A stretch of 64,000 nt of DNA from Xestospongia muta (taxonomy: Eukaryota > Porifera > Demospongiae > Haplosclerida > Petrosiidae): positions 7,319,156 to 7,383,155 of the forward strand of contig OY848918.1 in NCBI GenBank assembly GCA_963693285.1, read 5' to 3'. The translations under genes and the position numbers were made by a program. This document shows positions 13,413 through 24,958 of the stretch, in pieces (the first letter of the stretch is position 1; the number at the start of each line of letters is the position of its first letter). The notes below the pieces were generated by a model. It made no database searches. It was not told the DNA's origin and worked only from the letters and a program-made list of their open reading frames with translations.

Positions 13413-15995
13413 CTATTTAATTTGAGTTTTGATTTTCTCTAACTCATTTAAAATTTGTAATGTTGTCATTCTCTTTTTTGGTACATCATTCCAAGATTGT
13501 TCTAAAATTTTAACAATAGAACATAATACCTGTAGAAATAATGGAGTTAAAATTATAGCAGTACCACCTTCTACATACCTCGATATCATACCAACTAGAT
13601 GGTATAATAGGCCGACTTTTTCTAGCACAGACTAGCATTCTCACAGCTGTGATGGTTGGATCTGATTGTAACTGCCCTTCAAATGGGAGTGAGTAATGAC
13701 CAGTAGTACCTAGATTATATAACTATCTATGATAAATCATCACAAAAAACAACTTACAATTAAATAGTTCCCATAAAACATATGAAAATGAATAAATATC
13801 TGACATTATGTAGTCTGTAAACTTTTCAAAATCCATCTTCTCGCTTAAAATTTCTGGACTTAAGTACCTCTTAGTTCCTAAGACGAGACGAGAGAGAATA
13901 TCATAACTAACTAACTCATCAGTTAACATTATAGACCTGAAAGTTTGTTCTGTGGAACGATATCAACACTATTATCACCTACTAGCCTCACTGCCATATC
14001 AAAGTCACAAAAACACAAACTGCCATTAGATTTAACAAGAACATTGTATGATTTTATATCTCTATGAGCAATGAAGGCTTAAGAGAGAAGAAGTGGAAAA
14101 AAGAAAGGAACATAAGATTCAAGAGAAAAGTAGATTATTTTAACACTATATACAATAATATATACCATTGTTATGAAGATAATTTAGACCATGACTTAAG
14201 GATATTGCCATGTCCAATAGAACATCAAATTCTGTAGGTAAAGAAGTCTTTAAGAATGTCCGTAGGTCTCCTTGGTGATGATACTCAAATACTAAACAGT
14301 AATCGAGTTCATCTAGAAATGCAATTATCAATAAACCAGTCATTGCTTTTTATGGTCAATTCATTCTTTATATACTCACTTTTATAGTCCTTTAGAAAAC
14401 GCAGTATGTTCTCATGAGATAAATCTCGATTTATCAATGCTTCTCTCTTCCATACTGTTAAGTCATTAATAGTTTTTACAACAACTAATTCTTGTCCACT
14501 AAGTCTGCTCTCGTCTCTACCTAAACAAACGGGTTAGACCCAACTATTAACAAATCAGACATCGAGTGACCACAATTTTAAACTATTGACAACATACCGT
14601 ATACCGGGATTTATTGGTGACTGATAAAATTTGGTGAATTGGCGAATTTTGAAAAATCGTGAAATTGAATAACAGCCAAAATTTATCACGTAGTTGCCAT
14701 GTCCACAATTTTAACAATAGCATTCTATACACTTTCATACTCATGGTAGCCTCTAACAACAGAACCTAACCTAAACTCCATTTTATTTCATTAAAGTGGG
14801 TGTGGTAACAAAATGTGCTAAATTCGTCAAATTTAATCTTGCCAATTATAAAATTTTACAATTCCACCAAATTTTATCGTCGCCAATAAATCCCGGTATA
14901 CGGTAATAAATTTCATAAGCTCTTGATTATACACCAATTTAGTTCTATAGCTTTAGACTAGAGTATAATGACACTTCAAGTAATCTGATTGGTCAGTTAT
15001 AGTTTATTATATTAATTTTCCCAGGCTATCATAGTTGCTTCTCAATGTATGTCGTTATAGCATTGGTACTGTACTGATAGTGTACTCTATATTAATTAGA
15101 GTCCTCTGGCAATGGGAACTATGCAAGATACAAACTTATGTGAAACTAATAAAAAACTCTTAGACGTGTGTGCTTGACTCCATATTAAAGGTTCATTGGA
15201 TTCTTAATTGTGCAATTCTTTTTGTCTTAGACTCCAAAAAATATTACAATGATTGTTTGTTGTCATTGAATAATAGATAACTATACCTTTATAACTTATA
15301 TAGATAACTATATACACTGTGTCATTAATGATATGATTATTTTAAAACTTTTGTTTATACTTTAGGGAACAATCTCTGACTATGGAAGCTATTCAAATGC
15401 TATATTCATCAAAATTCAATGATGTAATTATTACATCATTGAATACATGTTTTTGTAAGTGACATACTTTGATAACACAAATACAAACACGCAAACACAC
15501 AGACAGACACACACAAACACACACAGACACAGACACACAGACACAAACACATACAGACACACACACAGACACAAACACACACCCACACCCACACACACAG
15601 ACACACACAGACACACACAAACACACACAGACACAGACACACACAGACATACACACACAGACACAGACACAAACACACACAGACACAGACACGGACACAG
15701 ACACAGACACACACAGACAGACACAGACAGACAGACAGACAGACAGACACACACACACACACAGACACACACATACTAACCTATCCATACTTTACTTTTA
15801 GAAGTTAATGCAATACACGACATTTTTGTAATTGAAGGAATTGATTGTAGCTCATAACTCTCTTCTATATCATCTGGAGAATTTCTTCCTGAAGAAACTG
15901 ATGTTCTGATCTTACGATGATGATAAGTAACAAACCCAACAGTAAATAGAAATATAAAGACTGTCACAATACATCCTGGCAGTAGACACAGTATC
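13413..15995 (-). CDS. TGF-beta receptor-family Ser/Thr kinase, partial
   Basis: Exons: 15796-15995 (TM helix [15 protein letters not shown] and juxtamembrane part), 14380-14520, 14166-14312, 13937-14077, 13758-13877, 13579-13709, 13413-13529 (stop TAG). The kinase order is clear: VVVK lysine, WKREA glutamate helix, [20 protein letters not shown] catalytic loop, [40 protein letters not shown], and the C-lobe ending [14 protein letters not shown]. HRDxKSxN, GTKRYxxPE and RPxIPxxW are typical of TGF-beta receptors. GTKRY favours type I, but no SGSGSG GS-box is visible. Two oddities: the metal-binding DFG/DLG is DFD, and no exon for the glycine-rich loop could be found between 14521 and 15795, although the flanking phases still match. 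The extracellular exons were not identified. Either a divergent or pseudo-kinase receptor, or one short exon was missed. Confidence 0.8.
14595..14905. mobile_element. MITE with terminal inverted repeats
   Basis: The left end TACCGTATACCGGGATTTAT is mirrored by ATAAATCCCGGTATACGGTA at the right end. A second mirrored layer lies inside (ACTGATAAAATTTGGTGAATT against AATTCCACCAAATTTTATCG). About 311 bp, non-coding, in the kinase intron. The ends begin and finish with TA, which would suit a TA-target element; the superfamily is not proven. Confidence 0.75.
15478..15776 (+). repeat. long (AC/AGAC)n microsatellite
   Basis: About 300 bp of ACACACAGACAC-type repeat directly beside the 3' end of the kinase TM exon (15796). 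The His/Thr and Cys/Val reading frames across it on both strands are artefacts. Its size and position could disturb splicing or assembly here. Confidence 0.9.
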
Positions 15996-18045
15996 CTGAA
16001 GTAGTGAAGATGTACATATTAGTCAATATATTAGTGAGATATGTTATTAAATAGTAAATGAAGGTACTTAATACGTTCCATGCAGTAAGTATATAGTGGA
16101 AACGTAGTCATTAAGATATTGTATGAAAACATTATTATAAGTAACTATCTAAATATTTGATGATCTATCTCTTCATTGTATCATCTACTACCTTGATAAT
16201 TAGCAGTACAAATTAGATGTTAATATCATTGTTAACTTTATATAGAACTCAAGCAGAAACAAGATGCAAGGAATAATTAAAGTAAAGAATAAAAAATTTA
16301 GAGACAGTTAAGTTAGGTATCCTATAATAATATTGATAATGGATAGTGTGAGTGATGTAGCCAAAGTGTGCTCACAACTGAGTAGATCTCTGTAAACTAT
16401 TTTATATTAATACTTTCATGTCCTTAGCTATGTGGACATGTTTTTGTACCTAACAATTCCTCCCACAACCCACAAACATATAACAGTTTCTTCCTCTGAT
16501 TGTTATTGACTACACTATAACAACTAATTAAAAATTTTAAGTAGGTGACATATCATAATTAAATTAGCTGGGTGTGCACAATAATAAAATAATATCTGAT
16601 GCAAGTATTGTCAATACTATACAACAACATCATGTCTTTTACTAATCCCTTTATTTTTAATAATACAATTGTGATATTTACTAACATTAAAAGCAACATG
16701 TAAGGAATAATTTAAATAAAGAATTAAAAAAAGAGATAGTTAAGTACAAGACATGCTATAATAATATTGATAATGAGTCACGTGACCAAAGTGTGCTCAC
16801 AACTGAGTAGCTTTCCATAAACTATTTTATACTAATGCTTACATTGTTTTTGTAAAAACAATTCCTCCTCATAAGCCACAAACACTATGAGAGTTCTCTC
16901 TTTCTCATCAATATTAGCTACACTATACAAACTAATTAAAAAAAGCTAAGTAGGTGACAAATCATAACTTAATTTGTGTGTTTGTAAATTATACATTCTC
17001 TACAGTTATACAGTAATATTTAATATAATAATACTGTAATATCTACAATACAATAACAAGTGTTTTCCTAATAACTTTCTAATGACCTTTAAAGGAAACT
17101 ATTTTATTTTCATCATTGCATACATGGAGACCATTCACTAAATATATTTGTTTTTAATCCCAATGAAAATAAAATACTATCAAAAATGTGCTTATATACT
17201 AAACTACATGGACCTAACAATAACTTGTCTTTTCTAACGAGACAATTACAACTATCTACTCCCACTTGTAGATAGTATCAAACATAACGTAACATACAAC
17301 TTACATTAACTGGGTATTCATATCTTTAATTATCTAAATATATAAAAAGCAAAGTTATGTTATCTATTATCAAATCTACAAGAACCTACCTGTGTTAAGA
17401 ACAACCAATAGCACTTCCTGACTAAAATATTTATTATACACGTGTTTTCATTTATAACCAGCCACTCCCCTTCTTTTGCAGCAAGGACAAGATATTCAGA
17501 ATACTTAAGCAATAATTTTTATACAATACTTGCAGTGTTAATGTGTAGACGTATTGATACAATTTATATTATAATTCAAATGAATGCTCTTTTTTGTAAC
17601 ATTGAAATTAGCAAATGATTATGATTAAAAGTACTAGGATGAGCTGGTCATCAGTCTCTACATATCACTACTTTAGATTTATTAGTAGCGACATTTGTCA
17701 GGACTATAACTTCCTCTAGTTCAGTGTAAAAATAATGATAATATAATGTCAATAATAATTATATCTATATTTGTAATTCATTTTTTGCTTGTTTTTCAGT
17801 TAAAGATAAAGATTGCTTCTCATCTTAACAACATCATATTTTAAATTAATTACTATATATAAATGTTGAATTATCATAATTCATATATGTATCCTATATT
17901 ATTATATCAATATCACTCAATATAATTATAACATTCAGACACTCTCGTAAAAATACTTATCTTCAATATTGAAGTATCCATATAACTAGTGTTATCAGCA
18001 CTAATTGAACATAGGATTATTAATTTTACATCATCATCATCTGAG
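15996..18045. other. repeat-rich interval, no gene recognised
   Basis: A diverged tandem duplication of about 430 bp is visible: the block with CCAAAGTGTGCTCACAACTG at about 16361 recurs at about 16788, with matching flanks (about 16239-16571 and 16700-16980). About 17850-18040 belongs to a dispersed repeat also seen at about 40030-40260 and 45975-46200 (GAATTATCATAATTCATAT, then TCAATATAATTATAACATTC). The kinase ectodomain should lie upstream of 15995, but I could not identify its exons. Confidence 0.55.
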
Positions 18046-19236
18046 AGTTTTCCGAAGGTATAACACTATTGTAAAAAGAATTCATTAATAAAGTAACATC
18101 ACTAATTCCTATTGTACTTGAAGAAATAACAACATGTTCCATTACATCATCTTTACTTTAATAGACTCACGATCGTAAGAGTTACCCAGAAAAGATTAAA
18201 GAATAATAATGATAAAATATGGAGAGTTGCCAACAGGTTTATAAGTATGAAAAGCAATGGAATATCATTTCGATGGTTATACTGTTGTTATTGTAAAGGA
18301 TTGAATTTTTGCTAAGTTTGAGAGTAGACAGAAGCTATAGAGATGCTTAAACTATTCTTGAGTTTCAGAACTATAGACCGTTCCATTCAGTCATGTCTAA
18401 GCACTCACGGTAAAAGCAATCACATTTATTGATTGTAGTGTCCATTGAATGTCACATACAACAATAGAATAAACAATGTGAAGTGGATATATATACACAT
18501 AACACAAAATATAACAACAATATATTGTTATATATTATATTATTATATTGTTGCTATTGTTATTGTTATTGTTGTTATTGTTATATATTGTTATTGTATA
18601 TAACAATATATACACATTCTTAGGCCTTTTGGCATGTTGTGTGTGCCAGATGGAAAATATTTACAATGTTAAGGACATTATTAAAGTAATGTGATTAATT
18701 GTTAGTGTACCTGAAAGAATAGCAACACCAGCATGTTCCATTACATCATTAATTCCAATAGATTCACTATCATATTATCTGGGAAAAATTAATCAAAGTT
18801 GTTATTGAGAGTTGCTAATTTGTGAAGAACAGTAATGAAATATAAAATGGACATGTAATAATAATTAATTATAATAATAGATATATATATTAATCATAAT
18901 AGATTATGTAATAATACATAATCTACAGAATCCTCTTCAGCATACAAACTGAGAAGATTATAATTATAAAAATCATCATAAGACATTTTGATGGTGCTAG
19001 TCTTGTTGTAAGAAAATTGGAATTTTACAATGTTTAATAGATTGGAGTATTGGCAGAAGTTATGGAGCTGCTCAAAGACATCTTCAGTTATAGAACTTAT
19101 ACTGCTTCAATTAATCAGACATGATTCAAGGTCATCATGGTAAAAATAATTAAATTTAATAGTAATTTGGTATGTACATCAGTGGTTATTTATCACTCTC
19201 AAAAGTTTCATAAAACAATAATATATAATACAAAGT

Positions 19237-19281
<45 letters not shown>

Positions 19282-19870
19282 CACAGATGTTCATTTCTCC
19301 TGTTTAGACTTCAAATTCACTTCTATGTTTTCTATAAGTACATACACATATACTATATGTCTTATATAATATATCCAGAGTATGTATTAATATTTAAACC
19401 TTTTATTGTATCATGTATTACATATATTAATTGATCATTATATGTGACCTGATTTGTAATAAGGGATCACTTTTGTCAAACAATTGTGATATGATTTATG
19501 AAAAAGGATCATTGTTAAAACACGTGAAAAAATAGTTTTGTATGCATAGATGAAGTTCCATGAATAGTGATGTATATTATAGCAGCTGTATGTATAATAA
19601 AACTGTTTTTTTATGTTTAATTTAACAGTTTTTTGTTTATAAATCATGTCACAAATACTTTGTTAGAAGTAGTCCCTTTTGGCAAATCAGGTCACATATG
19701 TACATATACATGCATAAGTAATACATTAACTGAATTTCAGTATCATGATTCATTAGACTATTAAGGCTGGTCATTATATATGTCATGTCATTGTACATGT
19801 AGAACTGGTTCTATGTATAACTTGTCCCAAGATTATGTAGTTCTATTCCTTAGACTCTAAGTCCTAATTA
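18046..19870. other. diverged duplications and AT repeats
   Basis: A block at about 18060-18440 is repeated, diverged, at about 18690-19170 (shared landmarks: CATGTTCCATTACATCAT, GGAGAGTTGC/TTGAGAGTTGC, GAAG(C/T)TATGGAG, GGTAAAA(G/A)). Between them lies a strongly self-complementary TATTGTTATATA-rich stretch (about 18510-18610). A pure (AT)n tract lies at about 19236-19280. No coding signal. Confidence 0.55.
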
Positions 19871-19872
19871 AA

Positions 19873-20360
19873 CATGGTACATTGCTACATAACACATTAC
19901 ACATAGATGAACTCTACATATAACATACCTATAGTTCCATATTGTCATTGATCATTGTATAGATATGTATTTATAGTACACTCAACACTAACAGTAGCTA
20001 CATGGTACATTGCTACATAACACATTACACATAGATGAACCCTATATATAACATACCTATAGTTCTATATTGTCATTGATCATTGTATAGATATGTACTT
20101 ATAGTACACTCAATACTAATAGTAGCTACATGGAACATTCTACATAACACATTACACATAGATGAACCCTACATATAACATACCCATAGTTCCATATTGT
20201 CATTGATCATTGTATAGACATGTACTTATATTACACTCAACACTAATAGTAGCTACATGGTACATTGCTACATAACACATTACACATAGATGAACCCTAC
20301 ATATAACATACCTATAGTTCTATATTGTCATTGATCAATGTATAGATATGTACTTTAGTA
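19873..20360 (+). repeat. 128-bp tandem repeat, four copies
   Basis: Four head-to-tail copies begin with CATGG(T/A)ACATT(G) at 19873, 20001, 20129 and 20256, so the period is 127-128 bp. Each holds ACATAACACATTACACATAG and ends with CACTAA(T/C)AGTAGCTA. The copies are near identical. Satellite-like and non-coding. Confidence 0.9.
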
Positions 20361-20647
20361 TGCTCACATATTAATGTCTGTATTGTAACAGACTTAGAAT
20401 TTAATTAGGGATTAATCATATATAATTTACATGTGATATATATTGTGTCTCTAGATGGTTTTCATATATATCCTGAATGATCTTTACCTATATAGGTATA
20501 TCCATATTATGATGTCAATGCTGCAGTAACAGTCCCAGAATATAACTACAATATAATGTACATATACCATATACTATACTTCTAATGAGTTTTCATATGC
20601 AATCTCAATGGTTTTTATCTATATGTATATTCTATATGATAATTCAG

Positions 20648-20775
20648 TTTCTATAAATAGTATATACCATGATGTGTTTCTATAAATAGTATATACCATG
20701 TATGTGCTTCTATAAATAGTATATACCATGTAATGTGCTTCTATAAATAGTATATACCATGTAATGTGTTTCTAG
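20648..20775 (+). repeat. ~38-bp tandem repeat, four copies
   Basis: Four copies of TTCTATAAATAGTATATACC followed by ATG(T)(A)ATGTG. They lie just 3' of the SRCR receptor duplication. Confidence 0.85.
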
Positions 20776-20867
20776 AGACATTTTAAGTTTAGAATATATT
20801 TGGTGATGTAATATTAAATATCGTCATGGTTACATTCAGGTGAGGCATTTTTATGAATAAACAATTA

Positions 20868-21310
20868 ATATTTCTTATAATATCTATGCTTAAATTGTAT
20901 TAAACCAAACCACCAAATTTTTTGGAATAAAAATTCAAAAACTAAAATGAACAACTGTCTTTTTTATAACTAACACTAAATACTGAATTATTTTTCTACA
21001 TGAACTATATAGACCATTTATTATATAATCTATATAGAGTCCTACACTATTCCTATCTATATGGCCCAATATTAACCATCTGCTACACAGACTTTTGTTG
21101 TTGTTGTTGTTGTTGTTGTTGCATCTCTTGTCTTTGCTGTAGTTCATACATTTGTATCATTTGTGCTGTCTGTTACCTTTTGGAGATTCTGAAAAGTATA
21201 TCATACAAACACACGGACATATTAAACAATCAAAACAAAATTTGCCAGGTTCATCACAGGAAAAATCATTTTTGTAACAAGCATAACAGCATGCTCCTTC
21301 ATAATTTTGA
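20868..21310 (-). pseudogene. broken 3' copy of the SRCR receptor last exon
   Basis: This stretch repeats the 3' region of the SRCR receptor genes: trailer sequence, the (GTT)n polyglutamine tract, and the Cys-rich cytoplasmic part (YACY, FCFDCLICPCVCMIYF). It stops before the TM segment, and frameshifts appear near the SESPKGN stretch. Its trailer is closer to that of copy B (26642-26857) than to that of the adjacent copy A. It matters as the empty-site paralogue of the transposon at 24959. Confidence 0.7.
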
Positions 21311-21526
21311 GATGAGAAAATTAATTAACATTTCTTTTAATTTCAATGTTTAAATTGTATTGAGCCAAACAAAAGTAAATAACAACTTAAAAGCTAAAAT
21401 AAAAAGCATGTTTTTAAATGACTAACACTAAACACCAAATTATTGTCCTGCATGTACTACATAGTTCATCTGGATAGAGTCCTACACTATTACTATCTAT
21501 ATGGCCGAATATATATCAACCATTTC

Positions 21527-23020
21527 CTATACAGGTGTTTGTTGTTGTTCTTGTTGTTGTTCTTGTTGCATCCCTAGCTGTTGAAAGTACATATGTAACA
21601 TTTGTGCTGTTTCTTGCGCTGTTAGCAAATCTTTGGTTTTTCTGAGTTCTTGTTGCTCTTCAGATTCTGAAAAGTATATCATACAAACACATGGACATAT
21701 TAAACAATCAAAACAAAATTTGCCGGGGTCATCACAGGAACAATCATTTTGGTAACAAGCATAACAACATGCTCCACAATAACAACAACAGCATAAAAAA
21801 ATAAATATAGTGACACTGACAGTGATAACGACCCAGTTTTCAATTATATAATCTATCCATGAATAATCTGTATCGGCTGTGACTAAAAGAGCAGTGAACA
21901 CATGTATGATCATTGCATATGTTGCTCACCATTACATGTACTAACTGTTGTAGTAGGTTTAGAGCGACTATAGACTGATATAAAAAAGATAACAGATTAT
22001 ATCTGAACTAAAAATAATTATTAAATTACACATACCATATATACACACTAAAGTAACATCATCATCGTGTGTGCAGACACTACTAGCATACGAAGTCAAT
22101 GGACATGAGTTGCTTGAGGAGTAACAAATGTCAGAAGAAGTGCTACTCATTGTAGAAGTCCATATCGGTTTGCTTGCAGCACCAGATCTATGAGGTGTAT
22201 GAGCTGTGTTACTTGGAGTTAAGTATATCCTACAGATTAAGATGATTGTAGTCATAGTACTCATTATATCCCAATTGTTTGCATATCACTAAAGCATCAG
22301 TGTTATCAAACTGAGCATCACACATAGTTCCCCATTGTCCATTACAGTAGACTTCCACACGGCCTTCATTAGAATAATTTCCTCCTTGAAGACGAATCAT
22401 ACCAGAGTAAGGATTATTGTTCCAGATCCTAGTGGTATCTGAAAGAATTTAGATAAAATATGCTGCATGCTTTAGTTATGAGGAATGTGACTCACAGCAA
22501 TACACTGTAGCATCATATGAGTTGGTACATCCTCTAGCAGTAGAGAAGGAACATTGAAAGATAGTCAAATATTCACTACTATCACAGGAGAGATCACTTA
22601 GGATTGTGAGACTGTAGTCGGTCCCGTAACTGTTCATTTATATTTAACAATTAGCCATTTTCGCTTTACTAACCTCGCTAATCCTGCTCTAGAATAACTC
22701 GAGGCTCCTGTATATCCTAACTGATGACAGATGACATCAGCTTCATTTCGACTGTAGCTGTCATCGTTACAGATGTTGGTGACCGACACACCATCATTCC
22801 CGTAGACTCTTACAATTCCATAGTTGTAGGTGTTCGAAGTGACTCCATTACGAAAGAGTATTATAGAACTTGCTAGACATTAAAGTGAACAAGAGAGTAG
22901 AAGAATATATATATAATTATGTTTGCCTTAGTAGATATTGCAGTGAGGCGACTTACAATGAACATAAGAAATAAAACAAGTCAGACAACTTAAAAACAAC
23001 AGAAAGCCATTCAGAGTCAT
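21527..23020 (-). CDS. SRCR-SRCR-TM receptor, copy A
   Basis: Seven exons in phase: 22957-23020, 22674-22872, 22496-22629, 22261-22438, 22036-22229, 21930-21974, 21527-21882; 389 residues. Signal peptide MTLNGFLLFLSCLTCF. The first SRCR domain (~25-132) has TNICNDDSYSRNEADVICHQ and a CxxxxxC pattern. The second (~140-256) has GRVEVYCNGQWGTMCD and ends VCTHDDDVTLVC. A short Thr-rich linker precedes the TM helix WVVITVSVTIFIFL (~288-301). The tail begins CCCCYCGACCYACY, continues with many cysteines (CDDPGKFC, CLICPCVC), then a charged helix and a polyglutamine end. SRCR receptors bind microbial or self ligands at the cell surface. The Cys-rich tail may be palmitoylated (inference). Exon 4 to exon 5 needs a 31-bp intron (22230-22260). 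Confidence 0.85.
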
Positions 23021-24568
23021 TTTCTTTAAGATAAATCCAGTTGATTTTGAAGTTCAGTGATAATTTAGTTCGTGCAAACGTTAATATCGATACGCAATGA
23101 TAGGATATGGAGTTCATGAATAAAACATTATTATAATCACACCTGTGATTACATGTGTAAGTATAATTATCTTGGGAACGACTCTTTAAGCCAATATTAT
23201 ATGTGTGTGTATAGGTTTATAATAGTAATGACATAGGGTCTATAATTCTCTTTCATATTTTTATGTAAAAGTATTATCTTTTTATCTGGAATCATAGGAA
23301 TTTGTAAGATGGTACTAGTATTGTGACAGGACCTGTGCTATATGCTTTAAGATAGTAACTAAAGAACACAGAATCTATTAACATATATTAAACAATTGTG
23401 AAAATGGCAAGTCTAAGTCAGAGTGGAATTTAATTATGAGCAAGTTATGACTATCATTAGTTGATTTGTAAAGGTTGCTTATTGTTATAATAACTGAGAG
23501 GGATTTCATTCCCTGCTTGACCTAATGAATTCCAGCTATATGCTAATTTGATATTTTAGAAACTATGAACCTGTATTAATAAACAATACATATTGATAAA
23601 ATTACTATAATACAAACAAATGAAACTGATGTTGTGATTCCATTTTGGTAAATATTTCCTGTTTACATTTCAGTGAATAATATATTATTATTCACCAAAA
23701 TGTAAACAGCAATTATTTACTGAAATGTAAATAGCAAATATTTACTGAAATAGAATCACAACATCTCAATATTCCAAATAAATTAGACAGTGGTAATGAT
23801 TAGTATGAGAAACACCAGCACTACAGTATCAATATACCAATACAATGAAAAACTCAGTTATCTGTCAGTGTGACTTAATTGCAACATACCAATAGACCTT
23901 GCCTTCATCAATTCAGTATAATCTTCTAGTACATCTTGTGCAGTGACATTCAGTGATCATGAGTCATAATAAAGCTGTTTGTGGACTTGGTTGTCAGGAA
24001 ATTGATGTAGAAGACACAGTCAGGCTGAATCAGTCATTACTATGTTAAACAGATATACCACAAGGCACAAGACAGAATAATTTATTTGAATAGATATATA
24101 TTTATTTGTCTAGTTAAATACTTCTTTCATTTTGAGAGGAAGACGACACTAACGCATGTACCAAACTCATTTTGTCTACACGCACACACATATATATGTA
24201 TTACTGTGACAGTTACTCATCACACTCTTTTGACATGAATTTCATATTGCAAAGACAATTATACACAGTTATTGCTGTTGTAGTGTTTGTGTGGAGTGAC
24301 TAGCTGCGATGAAGAGAAAAGGACATATTTTACCCAAATACAGTCATATGATTTGTGTGGGTGTTACTTAAGTCAATTTTAATAAAGGAACTGTAAAAAT
24401 GATTTTATTAGCTATTTTATTCCTTCTAACTTGTTCAAAATAGCTAATATTGTCATTCTATATAATATATATTCCTGAATCAGTTGATTACTCTACAACA
24501 GGGTATTGCTATAATTTTAAAATGACTAACAATAATAAATTATGAATGTATTAAAAAAATGAGATGTA
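23021..24568. other. 5' flank of SRCR copy A, no gene
   Basis: No coding signal. Down to about 24456 it is duplicated upstream of copy B (28367-29817), so the promoter went with the gene. It contains the MITE at 23628-23765 and a (CA)n(TA)n patch near 24180. Confidence 0.6.
23628..23765. mobile_element. 138-bp palindromic MITE (copy A)
   Basis: The left end GATGTTGTGATTC is mirrored by GAATCACAACATC. The inside is also a near-palindrome (TTTACATTTCAGTGAATAAT against ATTATTCACCAAAATGTAAA). Present at the same place in the duplicate, so it inserted before the duplication. Confidence 0.75.
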
Positions 24569-24749
24569 GGGTGGTTCTTGGTGTAACTTGACTATGATGA
24601 CGTCATAATGAAAGGACATAAGATGTCATCATATTGATGGCATCACCTAAACCCTTAATCAAACCTAACATTATTAACTCTATGTGACAAGTGATGTCAT
24701 CATAGGACAAGTTGTTATATCATCAGTCAAGTTACACCAAGAAGCACCC
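24569..24749. mobile_element. 181-bp MITE with inverted ends
   Basis: GGGTGGTTCTTGGTGTAACT at the left is mirrored by GTTACACCAAGAAGCACCC at the right, and the palindrome continues inward through ATGATGACGTCAT. Non-coding. It is outside the duplicated block and 210 bp from the larger transposon. Confidence 0.75.
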
Positions 24750-24958
24750 GGATTTGTTCATCTTTCTCCCTTTGCTTTATAGTTCACAATAATTCAACAA
24801 ACATATTTGTACGCCAAAATGACAAAGGTAACACACTCAACTACAATGAATGGCCTTTTGTAGGTCTCATTTTGAGTGTGTTGGAAACAAAAATATTGAT
24901 TTCAGCAGTTTCTGTTAAGAGCTACTCTTAGGAAGCCATTTTAGTGAATAAACGATTA

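Noticed and set aside
15393..15801. Five overlapping reading frames of 106-131 codons
   Set aside because: All are products of the (AC/AGAC)n microsatellite (Cys/Val or His/Thr runs); no gene.
19873..20360. CRISPR-like array
   Set aside because: The repeats are contiguous 128-bp units without unique spacers, and the genome is eukaryotic.
21000..21353. Frames with long Cys runs on the + strand, also at 26774-27103
   Set aside because: Antisense of the polyglutamine codons of the SRCR receptors.
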